Of a DNA stretch of 64,000 nt, positions 48,080 to 57,566 are shown one piece after another. The notes beneath the pieces are model-generated. The model ran no database searches and was not told the DNA's origin. It saw nothing but the letters and a program-made list of their open reading frames with translations. This DNA comes from Bacteroidaceae bacterium (GTDB lineage Bacteria > Bacteroidota > Bacteroidia > Bacteroidales > Bacteroidaceae), in assembly GCA_024697945.1 (NCBI GenBank), contig JAILRU010000101.1, positions 1 through 64,000 on the forward strand. Reading direction: 5' to 3'. Numbering within the stretch: the stretch's first letter is position 1; every line of letters starts with the position of its first letter. The translations under genes were made by a program, and so were the position numbers.

Positions 48080-50524
48080 ATGAAAGTAATAAAGTTTGGC
48101 GGAACTTCGGTCGGTTCCGTAGAAAGCATACTCAGTGTAAAGAAGATTATCGAAAGGCAGACAGAGCCAGTCATCGTGGTGGTCAGTGCCATGGGCGGCA
48201 TCACAGACAAGCTCATTAAGACAAGCCAAATGGCGGTAGAGGGCGATGCTCTCTATCAGGAGTCTTTCGAGGAGATTGTTGAGCGCCACAGTGAGATGAT
48301 AAATGCCATCATCCCTGCCGGCGAGAAGCGCAACCAACTCCTAATTGTCGTGAGCGAGCTGCTCGAACAACTGCGCAGCATCTATCAGGGGGTCTATCTC
48401 ATTCACGACCTGAGTCCCAAGACTCAGGCAGCTATTGTATCCTATGGTGAGCGAATCAGCAGTCAGATTGTTGCAACCCTGGTGGAAGGGGCTGAGTGGT
48501 ACGACAGCCGCGAATTCATCAAGACGGAGTTCAAAGCCGGCAAGAACCGCCTCGTCAGAGAACTGACGAATAAACTGGTACGCAAGACTTTCGCGGAAAT
48601 ACAAAATTGTAAATCGTCAAATAGTAAATGTTGTGTTGTTGGCGGCTTTATCAGCAGGGATGCTGAGAGCGGCGAGGTGACGAACCTGGGTCGAGGTGGC
48701 AGCGACTATACTGCCAGCATCATCGCTGCAGCTCTAGATGCAAGCGTGCTCGAGATATGGACCGACGTGGACGGCTTCATGACAGCCGACCCAAAGGTCA
48801 TCCAGAGCGCCTACACCATCAACGAACTGAGCTACATTGAGGCAATGGAGCTTTGCAACTTCGGTGCCAAGGTGGTCTATCCTCCCACCATATATCCGGT
48901 TTGCATCAAGCACATTCCCATCATCATCAAGAATACGTTCAACCCAGACGCCCCTGGCTCTATCATCAAAGACGAGGTACAGGATGACGCGAGAAGCATC
49001 AAGGGTATCTCTAGCATTAAGGGCACGACGCTTATCACCGTTTCGGGCCTGTCTATGGTGGGTGTAATTGGCGTAAACCGCCGCATCTTCACATGTCTGG
49101 CAAATAACGGCATCAGCGTCTTTATGGTGAGTCAGGCATCCAGCGAAAACAGTACCAGTATCGGTGTGCAGGATGTGGATGCCGACGAAGCCTGCCACGT
49201 TTTGAACGAAGAATTTCAAAAGGAGATAGAGGACGGTTCGATGTTCCCGATGATAGCCGAAAAGGGCTTGGCAACCGTCGCTATCGTGGGAGAGAAAATG
49301 AAACACACGCCAGGCATTGCCGGCAAGCTCTTCGGAACGCTTGGACGTTCGGGTATCAGCGTAATTGCCTGTGCTCAAGGTGCGAGCGAGACAAACATTT
49401 CGTTCGTCATCAACCAGAACTTCCTCCGCAAGGCCCTCAACGTGATTCACGACTCCTTCTTCCTGTCGGAATACCAAGTGCTCAACCTCTTCATCTGTGG
49501 AGTGGGAACTGTTGGCGGAAGCCTCTTGGAACAGATACATCAGCAGCAAGAAAAGCTGATGCGCGAACTGCGGCTGAAACTCAATGTAGTTGGCATTGCG
49601 AGTGGGCACAACGCTATGTTCACCCGCGAAGGAATCGAATTGGAGAACTACCGCGAGCAGCTTGCAGCAGCACCCAAGAGCAATATCCAACGTCTGCACG
49701 ACGAGGTCATCGGTATGAACATCTTCAACAGCGTCTTTGTCGATTGTACCGCGAGCCCAGAAGTAGCCGGACTCTATGCCGACTTCCTCGAGCACAATAT
49801 CAATGTCGTGGCAGCCAACAAGATTGCGGCAAGCAGCGATTTTGACAACTATAGGAAGCTGAAACAGACCAGCCAAAAGCGAGGCGTTAAGTTCCTCTTC
49901 GAGACAAACGTCGGCGCAGGCCTGCCCATCATTCGTACTATAAACGACCTTTGTAACTCTGGAGATAAAATACTTCGTATTGAGGCAGTTCTGAGTGGAA
50001 CTCTAAACTACATCTTCAATACTATCAGCAAAGACATCCCCTTCAGCGAGACAGTAAGGATGGCAAAGGAAAAAGGTTACAGCGAACCCGACCCACGCAT
50101 CGATTTGAGTGGCAAGGACGTTATCCGAAAGTTGGTTATCCTTGCTCGTGAAGCTGGCTATGAAATCAGTCAGGAGGATGTTGAAGCCAAACTCTTCATT
50201 CCGCAGACATTCTTCGACGGGACGCTGGAGGACTTCTGGAAGAACCTGCCTTCGCTCGACACCGAATTCGAGGCTCGCCGCCAGGAACTGGAGAAACAGA
50301 AAAAGGTTTGGCGCTTTGTGGCAAAGCTGGAAAACGGAAAAGCCACAGTTTCGCTCCAGGAGTTCGACAGCAACCACTCGTTCTATTCGCTTGAAGGCAG
50401 CAACAACATCGTCATGCTCACTACAGAGCGCTACCGCGAATATCCCATGCTTATCCAGGGCTATGGAGCTGGAGCCAGCGTAACGGCTGCAGGCGTATTC
50501 GCCGATATCATGAGCATAGCGTAG
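48080..50524 (+). CDS. thrA: Bifunctional aspartate kinase/homoserine dehydrogenase
   Basis: An 814-residue enzyme of threonine/methionine biosynthesis. I chose the ATG at 48080 (MKVIKFGGTSVGS); a longer frame contains the promoter. Aspartokinase (1-290): KFGGTSVGS, GRGGSDYTASIIAAAL, WTDVDGFMTADP. ACT regulatory domains (300-450), then homoserine dehydrogenase (460-814) with FICGVGTVGGSLLEQI, NKIAASS and GTLNYIFNTISK. Residues 177-183 (CKSSNSK), just before VVGGFISR, are encoded by a 7-base repeat array identical over 21 bases to the pgi leader. Threonine feedback through the ACT domains is expected. Confidence 0.97.
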   Translation: MKVIKFGGTSVGSVESILSVKKIIERQTEPVIVVVSAMGGITDKLIKTSQMAVEGDALYQESFEEIVERHSEMINAIIPAGEKRNQLLIVVSELLEQLRSIYQGVYLIHDLSPKTQAAIVSYGERISSQIVATLVEGAEWYDSREFIKTEFKAGKNRLVRELTNKLVRKTFAEIQNCKSSNSKCCVVGGFISRDAESGEVTNLGRGGSDYTASIIAAALDASVLEIWTDVDGFMTADPKVIQSAYTINELSYIEAMELCNFGAKVVYPPTIYPVCIKHIPIIIKNTFNPDAPGSIIKDEVQDDARSIKGISSIKGTTLITVSGLSMVGVIGVNRRIFTCLANNGISVFMVSQASSENSTSIGVQDVDADEACHVLNEEFQKEIEDGSMFPMIAEKGLATVAIVGEKMKHTPGIAGKLFGTLGRSGISVIACAQGASETNISFVINQNFLRKALNVIHDSFFLSEYQVLNLFICGVGTVGGSLLEQIHQQQEKLMRELRLKLNVVGIASGHNAMFTREGIELENYREQLAAAPKSNIQRLHDEVIGMNIFNSVFVDCTASPEVAGLYADFLEHNINVVAANKIAASSDFDNYRKLKQTSQKRGVKFLFETNVGAGLPIIRTINDLCNSGDKILRIEAVLSGTLNYIFNTISKDIPFSETVRMAKEKGYSEPDPRIDLSGKDVIRKLVILAREAGYEISQEDVEAKLFIPQTFFDGTLEDFWKNLPSLDTEFEARRQELEKQKKVWRFVAKLENGKATVSLQEFDSNHSFYSLEGSNNIVMLTTERYREYPMLIQGYGAGASVTAAGVFADIMSIA
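48607..48631. repeat. In-frame 7-base repeat array in thrA
   Basis: Units gtaaatc, gtcaaat, agtaaat. Positions 48609-48629 equal the inverse of 21873-21893. Confidence 0.85.
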
Positions 50525-50567
50525 AAAAGGTTAAAAAGTAAAAGGAGAAAAGGTGAAGAGTGAAAGG
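50524..50567. repeat. 7- to 8-base array at the MFS gene start
   Basis: aaaaggtt, aaaaagt, aaaaggag, aaaaggtg, aagagtg, aaagg. It contains the GTG start of the next gene and resembles the LolA-like signal-peptide array. Confidence 0.65.
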
Positions 50568-51740
50568 CTCTGGAATGCCAACTACCTAAAGGTATGGAGC
50601 GCGAACTTCATGCTCTACTTCTCCTTCATGGTCGTGACACCGCTCTTCCCACTCTATCTGAGCGAGGTGTTCGGCGCCACCAAGGACGAAACGGGAATGG
50701 TCTTGAGCGGATATGCGCTGACAGCATTGCTGATACGTCCCTTCAGCGGCTTCTTTGTCGATTCTTTCCCTCGAAAACTGGTGCTGCTCGTCTGCTATGG
50801 ACTCTTCGCATTGCTCTTTGGAGGCTATCTCATTGCAGGTTCCCTACTCTCTTTCTGTATTTTGCGAACACTGCATGGCGCTCCGATGGGAGCTACCACC
50901 GTCGCCAACAGCACCGTAGCCATCGATGTGCTGCCTTCCAACCGTCGCGCTGAAGGTATCGGCTACTATGGGCTGAGCAACAATCTCGGTACGGCTATTG
51001 CGCCAACAATCGGAATGCTCATCTACCAATGGACAGCAAACTACGACCTCATCTTCCTGCTTTCGTTTATTACAGCAAGCATCGGCTTCGCCATCAACTG
51101 CACCTTGCACATCAAGCCAAGACCGCTCCTCCCCGTTAAGAGAGTCGGAGGGGCCGTTTCCCTAGACCGCTTCCTCCTCCTGAAAGGTTGGCCCGAAGCT
51201 CTCTGTATCGTAGGCTATAGCTTCTCTTATGGCGTGGTAAGTACTTACATCGCCATCTATGCGAAGCAGGAACTGGGCATAACGACAGGTACCGGACTCT
51301 TCTTCACGCTGCTATGTTTCGGACTGATTTCGAGCCGTTTGGTAGGCGCAAGAGGCTTGAAGCGTGGCCATATCATCGAGAATGCTTCACATGGTGTCAT
51401 CATCTCCTTCTTCGGCTATCTAGTCTTCGCAGCCCTGCACAATGCCTGGGGCTTCTACGGAGCAGCCTTCATCGTCGGACTGGGTAACGGTCACATGTTT
51501 CCCGCCTTCCAAACGATGTTCATCAACCTGGCGCCTTCCTCGCAACGCGGTACAGCCAACAGCACTTTGTTTACCGCTTGGGAAACAGGGGTCGGCATTG
51601 GCATCATCCTGGGCGGCATCCTGGCAGAATATTTCTCCTATAGTACAGCTTTCTGGATTGCCTGGCTCGGTAATGCAGCAGGAGCTGTCTTCTATTTCGT
51701 TTACACACGTCAGCATTTCATACGGTATCAGCTGAGATAA
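50553..51740 (+). CDS. Major facilitator superfamily transporter
   Basis: A 395-residue, 12-helix MFS protein of the YfcJ/YhhS-like sugar or drug efflux group. The first half has VVTPLFPLYLSEVFGA, LIRPFSGFFVDSFPRK (cytoplasmic loop 2-3 motif) and RTLHGAPMGATTVANS; the second half has SRLVGARGLKRG and GWLG-type final helices. The substrate is unknown. The start is a GTG inside a repeat array; there is no upstream in-frame ATG. It lies 28 bases after thrA and may be co-transcribed, which would fit amino-acid export. Confidence 0.88.
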   Translation: MKSERLWNANYLKVWSANFMLYFSFMVVTPLFPLYLSEVFGATKDETGMVLSGYALTALLIRPFSGFFVDSFPRKLVLLVCYGLFALLFGGYLIAGSLLSFCILRTLHGAPMGATTVANSTVAIDVLPSNRRAEGIGYYGLSNNLGTAIAPTIGMLIYQWTANYDLIFLLSFITASIGFAINCTLHIKPRPLLPVKRVGGAVSLDRFLLLKGWPEALCIVGYSFSYGVVSTYIAIYAKQELGITTGTGLFFTLLCFGLISSRLVGARGLKRGHIIENASHGVIISFFGYLVFAALHNAWGFYGAAFIVGLGNGHMFPAFQTMFINLAPSSQRGTANSTLFTAWETGVGIGIILGGILAEYFSYSTAFWIAWLGNAAGAVFYFVYTRQHFIRYQLR

Positions 51741-52033
51741 AAGAAAAGTAAAGGGGGCAGAACCACCTTCATACGGGGATAAAAGTTTTTATCGAGCTTA
51801 GAAAATATATTATCAATGCACTAAAATATATTTTCAAATTTCGATAATATATTTTCAAACCTGGAAAATAACTTTACTCAAGGGACTAAATGTTTTTCTC
51901 CGGGGGAGAGATATTTTTTCCATAGTATAAGTAAGTCTGTTTTTACACAATGCTCTCGAAGCTAGTGATGAACACGTGTCTTCCATGTTCTTAGATGTTA
52001 TCATTATTAATTATGTTTGTTTACTGAAAAGTA
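51741..52033. other. AT-rich intergenic stretch
   Basis: No gene. It contains three related segments, AAAATATATTATCAA (51804-51818), AAAATATATTTTCAA (about 51824-51838) and TAATATATTTTCAA (51845-51858), and a weak hairpin TCTCC/GGAGA (51897-51909) before a T-run that may end the MFS transcript. Confidence 0.45.
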
Positions 52034-52063
52034 TTGTCAATTGAAAAGAATGTAGTACCTTTG
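52034..52063 (+). promoter_or_regulatory. Promoter of the CotH gene
   Basis: TTG (52034-52036) and TACCTTTG (52056-52063), spaced 19 bases; start codon 30 bases later. Confidence 0.75.
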
Positions 52064-52092
52064 TGGCCGATTTATGGTACAAGGATTATAGA

Positions 52093-53715
52093 ATGACAAA
52101 AAAGATACCTGCGCTGTGGATAATGGCTGTCCTGATGTGCATGCCTCTGACTGCTATCGCAGACGCTTATAACGCCAGGAACTATCTGCCGACGAACACT
52201 AAGGTGAAGCTCACGGAGACCAACCTCCCGATAGTGTTCATCAACACCATGGCTTTGAACGGCAAAACGACCGTCATCCACAAGGACTACCGCGTGCCTG
52301 TCCGTATGACTATCATCGACAACGACGACGGGAAGAACTACGGCGACACGCTGGTGCACCCTGGTCAGACTGTCAACTACGACGGCTGGGTGGGCATAAA
52401 GTACAGGGGCACCTCGTCGTTCCACTATTCGAAGAAGAAGCCGATGGGGTTCAAGACCCTGAAGACAAGCGACGTTGAAGGCAAGAAGCAGAAGGTAGAG
52501 CTACTGGGTATGCCGAAGGACAACGACTGGGTGCTCATGGCGCCCTACCACGACCGCAGCATGATTCGCGACGTACTGACCTTCGAACTTGCCAGGCCCT
52601 ACTTCGAGTTTACGCCCCATGCCCGACATTGCGAGCTGATTATGGACGACGTGTATCGTGGCGTGTACATCCTCTGCGAGAGACCACGCAAGGGAAAGTA
52701 CCGTCTGAACCTGGAAGACCCTGGCGAAGAGGGAGATTCCATCACAGGCGACTACATGGTAGTGTTGGACGGCCACATAGAAAGGCAGAAACACTACTAC
52801 AAGTCGAAATACAGGGCTCGCGATGAGAACGGCAACAACATCGTCATCCGAGGCGACATCTATTTCCAATACAAGTTCCCAGAGTACGAGGACATGATGC
52901 CTGACCATCCGGCTCAGCTGGACTACATCGACCAGCGGATATCCGACTTCGAGGACGCGTTAATCGGCAATAATTTCAAGGACCCCGAGACGGGCTACAG
53001 AAAGTACATTGACGTGACGTCGTTCATCGACTTCATGCTGTCGCAGGAGTTCAGCGGCAACCCAGACGCCTATCGCAGAAGCACTTACCTCTACAAGCGC
53101 CGCGACGACGTGGACCCACGATTCAAGATGTGCCTGTGGGATTTCAACATGGCATACGGCAACAGCTTGGATGAGCTGCTGGGAATCGGCAGGTGGCACT
53201 ACATCAACAACAGTTCCACACAAATGCTTAGGGAAGCCCACGTGCCGTTCTGGTGGGAACGCCTGATGGAAGATGAATACTACGTGAATGGTCTGAAGAC
53301 ACGGTGGGACGAATACCGAAGGAGCGGCTACAGGGAGGAACACATCACGAGCGTGATTGACTCGCTCGTCAACCTGCTGGAATCGGGCGGTGCCCGCGAA
53401 AGAAACTACAAGGCGTGGCCGAACTGGAACGAGTACATTTTCCTGGACCTTAACGAGACCAAGAACTACGAAGAGGAAATTGCCTTCCTACGCCAATGGA
53501 TTACTAACCGCTTGACATGGTTGGACCAGCAGTTAGAATTCGACGCAGAAGACGGATTGGACGAAATCTACAATGGCTGGCAGACAACGGACAACAGTCA
53601 ACGGACAACAGTCAATAAGGGCAATGCTGTCTATGACCTCTCCGGCCGCAAGATTGATTTTTCATTTAAAAGTGGCATTTATCTCTTGGGCGGCAGGAAA
53701 GTGCTGGTGAGGTAG
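52093..53715 (+). CDS. CotH kinase-family secreted protein with sorting-like tail
   Basis: A 540-residue protein from ATG 52093; the frame is open upstream but that part overlaps the promoter. Signal LWIMAVLMCMPLTAIADA. The CotH kinase-like fold: GIKYRGTSSFHYSKKKPMGFK, DNDWVLMAPYHDRSMIRDVL, GVYILCERPRKGKYRLNL and LWDFNMAYGNS. CotH proteins phosphorylate secreted proteins in spore formers; in Bacteroidetes the targets are unknown. The last 30 residues AVYDLSGRKIDFSFKSGIYL form a type IX-like tail. Residues 497-508 before it (TTDNSQRTTVNK) come from a 7-base array. Confidence 0.85.
   Translation: MTKKIPALWIMAVLMCMPLTAIADAYNARNYLPTNTKVKLTETNLPIVFINTMALNGKTTVIHKDYRVPVRMTIIDNDDGKNYGDTLVHPGQTVNYDGWVGIKYRGTSSFHYSKKKPMGFKTLKTSDVEGKKQKVELLGMPKDNDWVLMAPYHDRSMIRDVLTFELARPYFEFTPHARHCELIMDDVYRGVYILCERPRKGKYRLNLEDPGEEGDSITGDYMVVLDGHIERQKHYYKSKYRARDENGNNIVIRGDIYFQYKFPEYEDMMPDHPAQLDYIDQRISDFEDALIGNNFKDPETGYRKYIDVTSFIDFMLSQEFSGNPDAYRRSTYLYKRRDDVDPRFKMCLWDFNMAYGNSLDELLGIGRWHYINNSSTQMLREAHVPFWWERLMEDEYYVNGLKTRWDEYRRSGYREEHITSVIDSLVNLLESGGARERNYKAWPNWNEYIFLDLNETKNYEEEIAFLRQWITNRLTWLDQQLEFDAEDGLDEIYNGWQTTDNSQRTTVNKGNAVYDLSGRKIDFSFKSGIYLLGGRKVLVR
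53583..53617. repeat. In-frame 7-base array before the CotH tail
   Basis: caacgga, caacagt, caacgga, caacagt, caataag, with the period exactly 7. Confidence 0.8.
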
Positions 53716-53717
53716 TC

Positions 53718-56700
53718 TCAACGAAGCACCTTCTTGCCTCCTGTAATATATACGCCCTTTGGAAATTTCTCCATTGACCATTTACGGCCACTTAGGTCGT
53801 AGATGGCATTATCATTTCTCATTTGTTCTTTGTCATTTAGACGCGGAGCGTCGTTGATGCCATTGGGGTCTTCGCCCTGAAGGTAGCCATAGACGGCAAA
53901 CTCGTAGATGCGGGTGGTATAGCCATTCTGCTCGCCCTGTATCATCTGCAAGCGGACACGCGAGGTGGTAACAGGCTGTTTCAAAGTGCGAATAACCTTG
54001 TTTAACTGGTTGCCCTCCACGACATCGGCATCAACCCAGGTTCCGTCCTCAGCCTGGTACTGCAGCTTGAAAGACTTGGCGACATAGCCGCCACTTTCGC
54101 AAGCCGCACCAAGCACCATCCAACGAGTAACGACGGCTGTGTCCTGCAACAGATATTGCAGATAAGGCGTATGGCTCTGGGAACTGGTAGCGCACCATTT
54201 GGTGGTGGGGTCCTGGTCGTTGGCAAAGCGAGCCACTTCTTTATCGTTCTGATGGGACGCAGAGACGGAGCGAGGCACGAGGCGATCATCATACCATTTA
54301 TTATTTACGATTCCATCTGACTCGATTTCGGTCGTAAGAGGCGTAAAGGCAACGATGTCGTCGGTCTGGGTTGCAGAGGCGGTTGCTGCGAAAAGGAGGG
54401 TTTTGCGGTCGGAAGAGGAGAGGGTAACCTCCGTAACACCTTCGGGCAACACTATACCATATTTATATATATAGAGCATCTGCATAACCTGATTGGTCTT
54501 GTCCGACACCTTGTGGGCATGGGAAGAGGTAAAGACGATGTTCTCCCTGCGATAGTTCTCTGTAAGCGTGGTGCATGAAGGAGGTTCTGCCACACGACCA
54601 GAGAAGTAGGGCACATTGAGCACGGTCTCCTCGTCGCCAGCCTTCACAGTCACTTGGGCGCCTGCTGCTGAGGGACTGGCCATAAGCAGATAGAGCTTCC
54701 TCTCGTCTGGCTTACGGTCGAGGGTAAGGACTTGCTCGTCACTCAGTCGGAGCACGTTCTTCTCGCCATTCTCGCGAGGCCCCATAACGAAGTCTATGCC
54801 ATCGCACGTAAGGGTGTCTGGAATGAGTTCGGCAGGATAAGCATAGGTGTAGGCGGTTGCAGCATTTCCGCGGGCGCTGTCGTAGCTCATGAGGTCGAGA
54901 TTGTATGGGAGCGCGATGGGACGACCTGACGGAAGTCCGATTTCGGAGTCTCCCCCAATGTTGACAAAGCCCATCGTGGCAGGACGCACGGCAAAGGTTT
55001 TGGGCTGATAGCGGCCGATATTGAAGACCAGCTGTCCATTGTCTATTGTGCATTGTCCGTCGGGAATCTCTTCCTCGATGCCGTTCACCTCGCGTGCGGA
55101 ACTGATGGGCAAGGGGAAGGAGAGGCGCACATCCTGCTGGTCCTCGCCTGACCATTCATAGACGCGCACGATGTACTCGGGGTTGTTCTCTGGGCTGTCC
55201 TCGGACTTCTTCAGGGCCTTGATGGCGACCTTGTCGGTACTGAGCGAAACAAAGGGCACGCGACGGCCAAGGAGCCCGGAATGTTTGGATGCCACGAAGG
55301 CGATGAGGGGCTGGTTGAGCTGTCCGGCCTGCATCTGCACATGCTCGCTCCATCTGCCTTCGTGAGGCAGCAGGGCGTATGTGAAGCGGTTGGGACCGAG
55401 GTCCATATTGGCCTGATGGTCGTAGTTCTTGCAGGAGGGGGTACGAAGAAGTGTCAGGCGGAGCGACTTCTCGGAGGGCTTGTCCCAACCATACTTGCAG
55501 TCGTTCAGGATGGCAACTCCATATTGGCCATTTGTGGCACTGTGGTCGGCCCACTGATGTCCGCATACCTCGTATTCGTCCTGGGTACGGACACCCCGTG
55601 AGATGGTGCCAAGAGAAATGTCGAAGGTATCATTTTCGTTACTGAAGGAGAAGGGGAAATTGACCTTCAACATGCGCTCGTAGGTCTGCCAATCTACTTC
55701 GTTGACGCACTCCACACGGTCATTGACTGCATTCATGCGGATATACAGTACGAAGGTGGAGCCTTCCTTCTGACGCGTGACACGCAAAGACTTACGCAAA
55801 GGACCGTCCTCCACAAGTTCTATCTCAGCATTGCCCGAAACGTATGACGAAGGAGTACGGCAGACGTCGGTATAACTGATTTCCCAAGCCGGCCAGGTGT
55901 CCTCGTGGTCGTAGATAAGCTGTTGCCTAACAGCAGAGGTAATGAGACTGCGGCTGTTCACGAGGTCATAGAGATTGGAGATGTCTCCATTGGCGTTAAC
56001 GGTAACGCGGTATCGTCCGTTAGAGATTTTCTGCTGGCTATCGCTGTTTTCTATAGAAAGGTCGCAAGTCAGTTCGGACTTCTCCCCTACCCTGGCCTCA
56101 TAGACAGCATAACCAAGCGAAGGAACCGTAGCAGCAAAGATGAAGTGGAGGCGACGCGTGGCAAGGTCGTAACCTGTGACCTGCGAAAGCACTTCGTTGC
56201 CATCGGGGTCTAGGACGCGCACATAGTTCTGATAGCGACCTGTATAGAGGGAACCCTCCACGATGTCCGTGCGATCATGCGAAAGGGGATTGTAAACCAC
56301 TATGGGCGTACCCTCCGTCTCTGTGTCCATCAGCTGAATGGCAGCTCCTGCACTTGAAGAAAGTTCCTGGGCAAAGGCGCGGTTGGCAATGTAGGACTCG
56401 TTGTAGGAATAGTCGTTGGCAGAAAGAATGCTGGTGCCAGGCAGTCCGTCGTGGTGCTGCTGCCACAGGGTTCGCACCCAGGCATCGCGCAGCTGTTCGG
56501 ATGGATATGGACGCACGTCAAGCCACATGGCGAGTGCGGAAGCCTTCTCAGCTGCATCGGCCAACAGCTCGTTCCTGCGGTTCCATAGCTTCAAGGCGCC
56601 CCAGCTGGTGTAGGCTCCCACTCCATGAACGCGCATGGGCAGCTCGCTGTTCCACACTTTGTACTGCCCTTTGTCATGCTCCTCCATATACTGGAAGAAC

Positions 56701-57557
56701 TCATCGGGCGAGGCAAGGCGCACTTTGATGGCACCATCCTGCTTCTTTACGTTATAGCTGAGCCAATAAGGTGTGTTCTCGCCCTCCTCGTCGGGATTGT
56801 CCTGAAGAGCACCACCCCTATCTCCGCGAGGCCCGACATATTTCACAGCAACGGGCACACCGATCTCGGAGATGTTCGTGTTTATCTTGCCAAGTATTTC
56901 GGAATTGTTCGTGAGATCCTTGTTCCAGTCCTCGTGAACATCGTAGGCTCCAGGCTTGTAGAGGGCATAGACCTTGCTGCCGTCAACGCCCTGCCAGACG
57001 CCGAAATGCGGCAGTTTGTCGTAAGCCGCAGAGCCCCAGGCGAGTTTGGCACTGTGGAAACCTTTCTGACCTGCATGATGCATCAGGGAAGGCAAAGCGT
57101 AGGAGAAACCAAAGCAGTCGGGCAGCATGACATCATAACCGCCACGCACGCCGAACTCCTTCTTGTAGAAGCGGTTGGCATAGAGCATACTGTGCAGGAT
57201 GCTCTCGGCTGACGACATCATCACGTCGCTGGCATCAACGGACATTCCGCTGACGTGCCACTGCCCGCTCTGTATGTAGCCTTTCAACTTCTCAAACTCG
57301 GCGGGGTAATACTCCTTCATCCACATGTACTTGATGGCACCCTCGTAGTTGAGCCGGAAGTCGGGATACTTGTCCATGAGCGCCATATTGTCGAAGAGCG
57401 TGTTCTTGACGTACTGCGAGATGGTGGTCTTGACGTCCCAGTTCCACTGGGTGTCGAGGTGGGTGTTTGAGATGAGGAAAAATGTCTTATCCTCCTCTGC
57501 ATGACAAAATGCCGCACAGCAAAAGACCAATGCGGCAATGAATTTCTGTATATTCAT
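53718..57557 (-). CDS. GH38 alpha-mannosidase, secreted, with discoidin-like and sorting-like C-terminus
   Basis: A 1279-residue protein. Signal to about residue 20 (FCHAEED). GH38 catalytic domain: SNTHLDTQWNWD with zinc ligands His33 and Asp35, MLPDCFGFSY with nucleophile Asp147, and HHDGLPGTS. Middle beta domains (about 420-900). A later region (1080-1230) resembles a discoidin/F5-8 type C fold (RFANDQDPTTKWCATSS, TRWMVLGAACESGG). It ends AIYDLSGRKWSMEKFPKGVY with the tail GGKKVLR. Three short segments (833-841, 1082-1089, 1240-1250) are repeat-encoded. Last gene of an operon with GH43 and a regulatory-domain protein; probably N-glycan or mannan degradation. Confidence 0.92.
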   Translation of the reverse strand: MNIQKFIAALVFCCAAFCHAEEDKTFFLISNTHLDTQWNWDVKTTISQYVKNTLFDNMALMDKYPDFRLNYEGAIKYMWMKEYYPAEFEKLKGYIQSGQWHVSGMSVDASDVMMSSAESILHSMLYANRFYKKEFGVRGGYDVMLPDCFGFSYALPSLMHHAGQKGFHSAKLAWGSAAYDKLPHFGVWQGVDGSKVYALYKPGAYDVHEDWNKDLTNNSEILGKINTNISEIGVPVAVKYVGPRGDRGGALQDNPDEEGENTPYWLSYNVKKQDGAIKVRLASPDEFFQYMEEHDKGQYKVWNSELPMRVHGVGAYTSWGALKLWNRRNELLADAAEKASALAMWLDVRPYPSEQLRDAWVRTLWQQHHDGLPGTSILSANDYSYNESYIANRAFAQELSSSAGAAIQLMDTETEGTPIVVYNPLSHDRTDIVEGSLYTGRYQNYVRVLDPDGNEVLSQVTGYDLATRRLHFIFAATVPSLGYAVYEARVGEKSELTCDLSIENSDSQQKISNGRYRVTVNANGDISNLYDLVNSRSLITSAVRQQLIYDHEDTWPAWEISYTDVCRTPSSYVSGNAEIELVEDGPLRKSLRVTRQKEGSTFVLYIRMNAVNDRVECVNEVDWQTYERMLKVNFPFSFSNENDTFDISLGTISRGVRTQDEYEVCGHQWADHSATNGQYGVAILNDCKYGWDKPSEKSLRLTLLRTPSCKNYDHQANMDLGPNRFTYALLPHEGRWSEHVQMQAGQLNQPLIAFVASKHSGLLGRRVPFVSLSTDKVAIKALKKSEDSPENNPEYIVRVYEWSGEDQQDVRLSFPLPISSAREVNGIEEEIPDGQCTIDNGQLVFNIGRYQPKTFAVRPATMGFVNIGGDSEIGLPSGRPIALPYNLDLMSYDSARGNAATAYTYAYPAELIPDTLTCDGIDFVMGPRENGEKNVLRLSDEQVLTLDRKPDERKLYLLMASPSAAGAQVTVKAGDEETVLNVPYFSGRVAEPPSCTTLTENYRRENIVFTSSHAHKVSDKTNQVMQMLYIYKYGIVLPEGVTEVTLSSSDRKTLLFAATASATQTDDIVAFTPLTTEIESDGIVNNKWYDDRLVPRSVSASHQNDKEVARFANDQDPTTKWCATSSQSHTPYLQYLLQDTAVVTRWMVLGAACESGGYVAKSFKLQYQAEDGTWVDADVVEGNQLNKVIRTLKQPVTTSRVRLQMIQGEQNGYTTRIYEFAVYGYLQGEDPNGINDAPRLNDKEQMRNDNAIYDLSGRKWSMEKFPKGVYITGGKKVLR
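53807..53839. repeat. In-frame 7-base array before the GH38 tail
   Basis: Minus-strand units aatgaca, aagaaca, aatgaga, aatgata encode LNDKEQMRNDN. Confidence 0.75.
54291..54313. repeat. In-frame 7-base array in GH38
   Basis: Minus-strand gtaaata, ataaatg encode IVNNKW at about residues 1083-1088; like the pgi/thrA units (gtaaatc, agtaaat). Confidence 0.6.
55034..55059. repeat. In-frame 7-base array in GH38
   Basis: ccattgt, ctattgt, gcattgt, cc encode TIDNGQL on the minus strand (about residues 834-841). Confidence 0.7.
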
Positions 57558-57566
57558 GGTTTTTAT

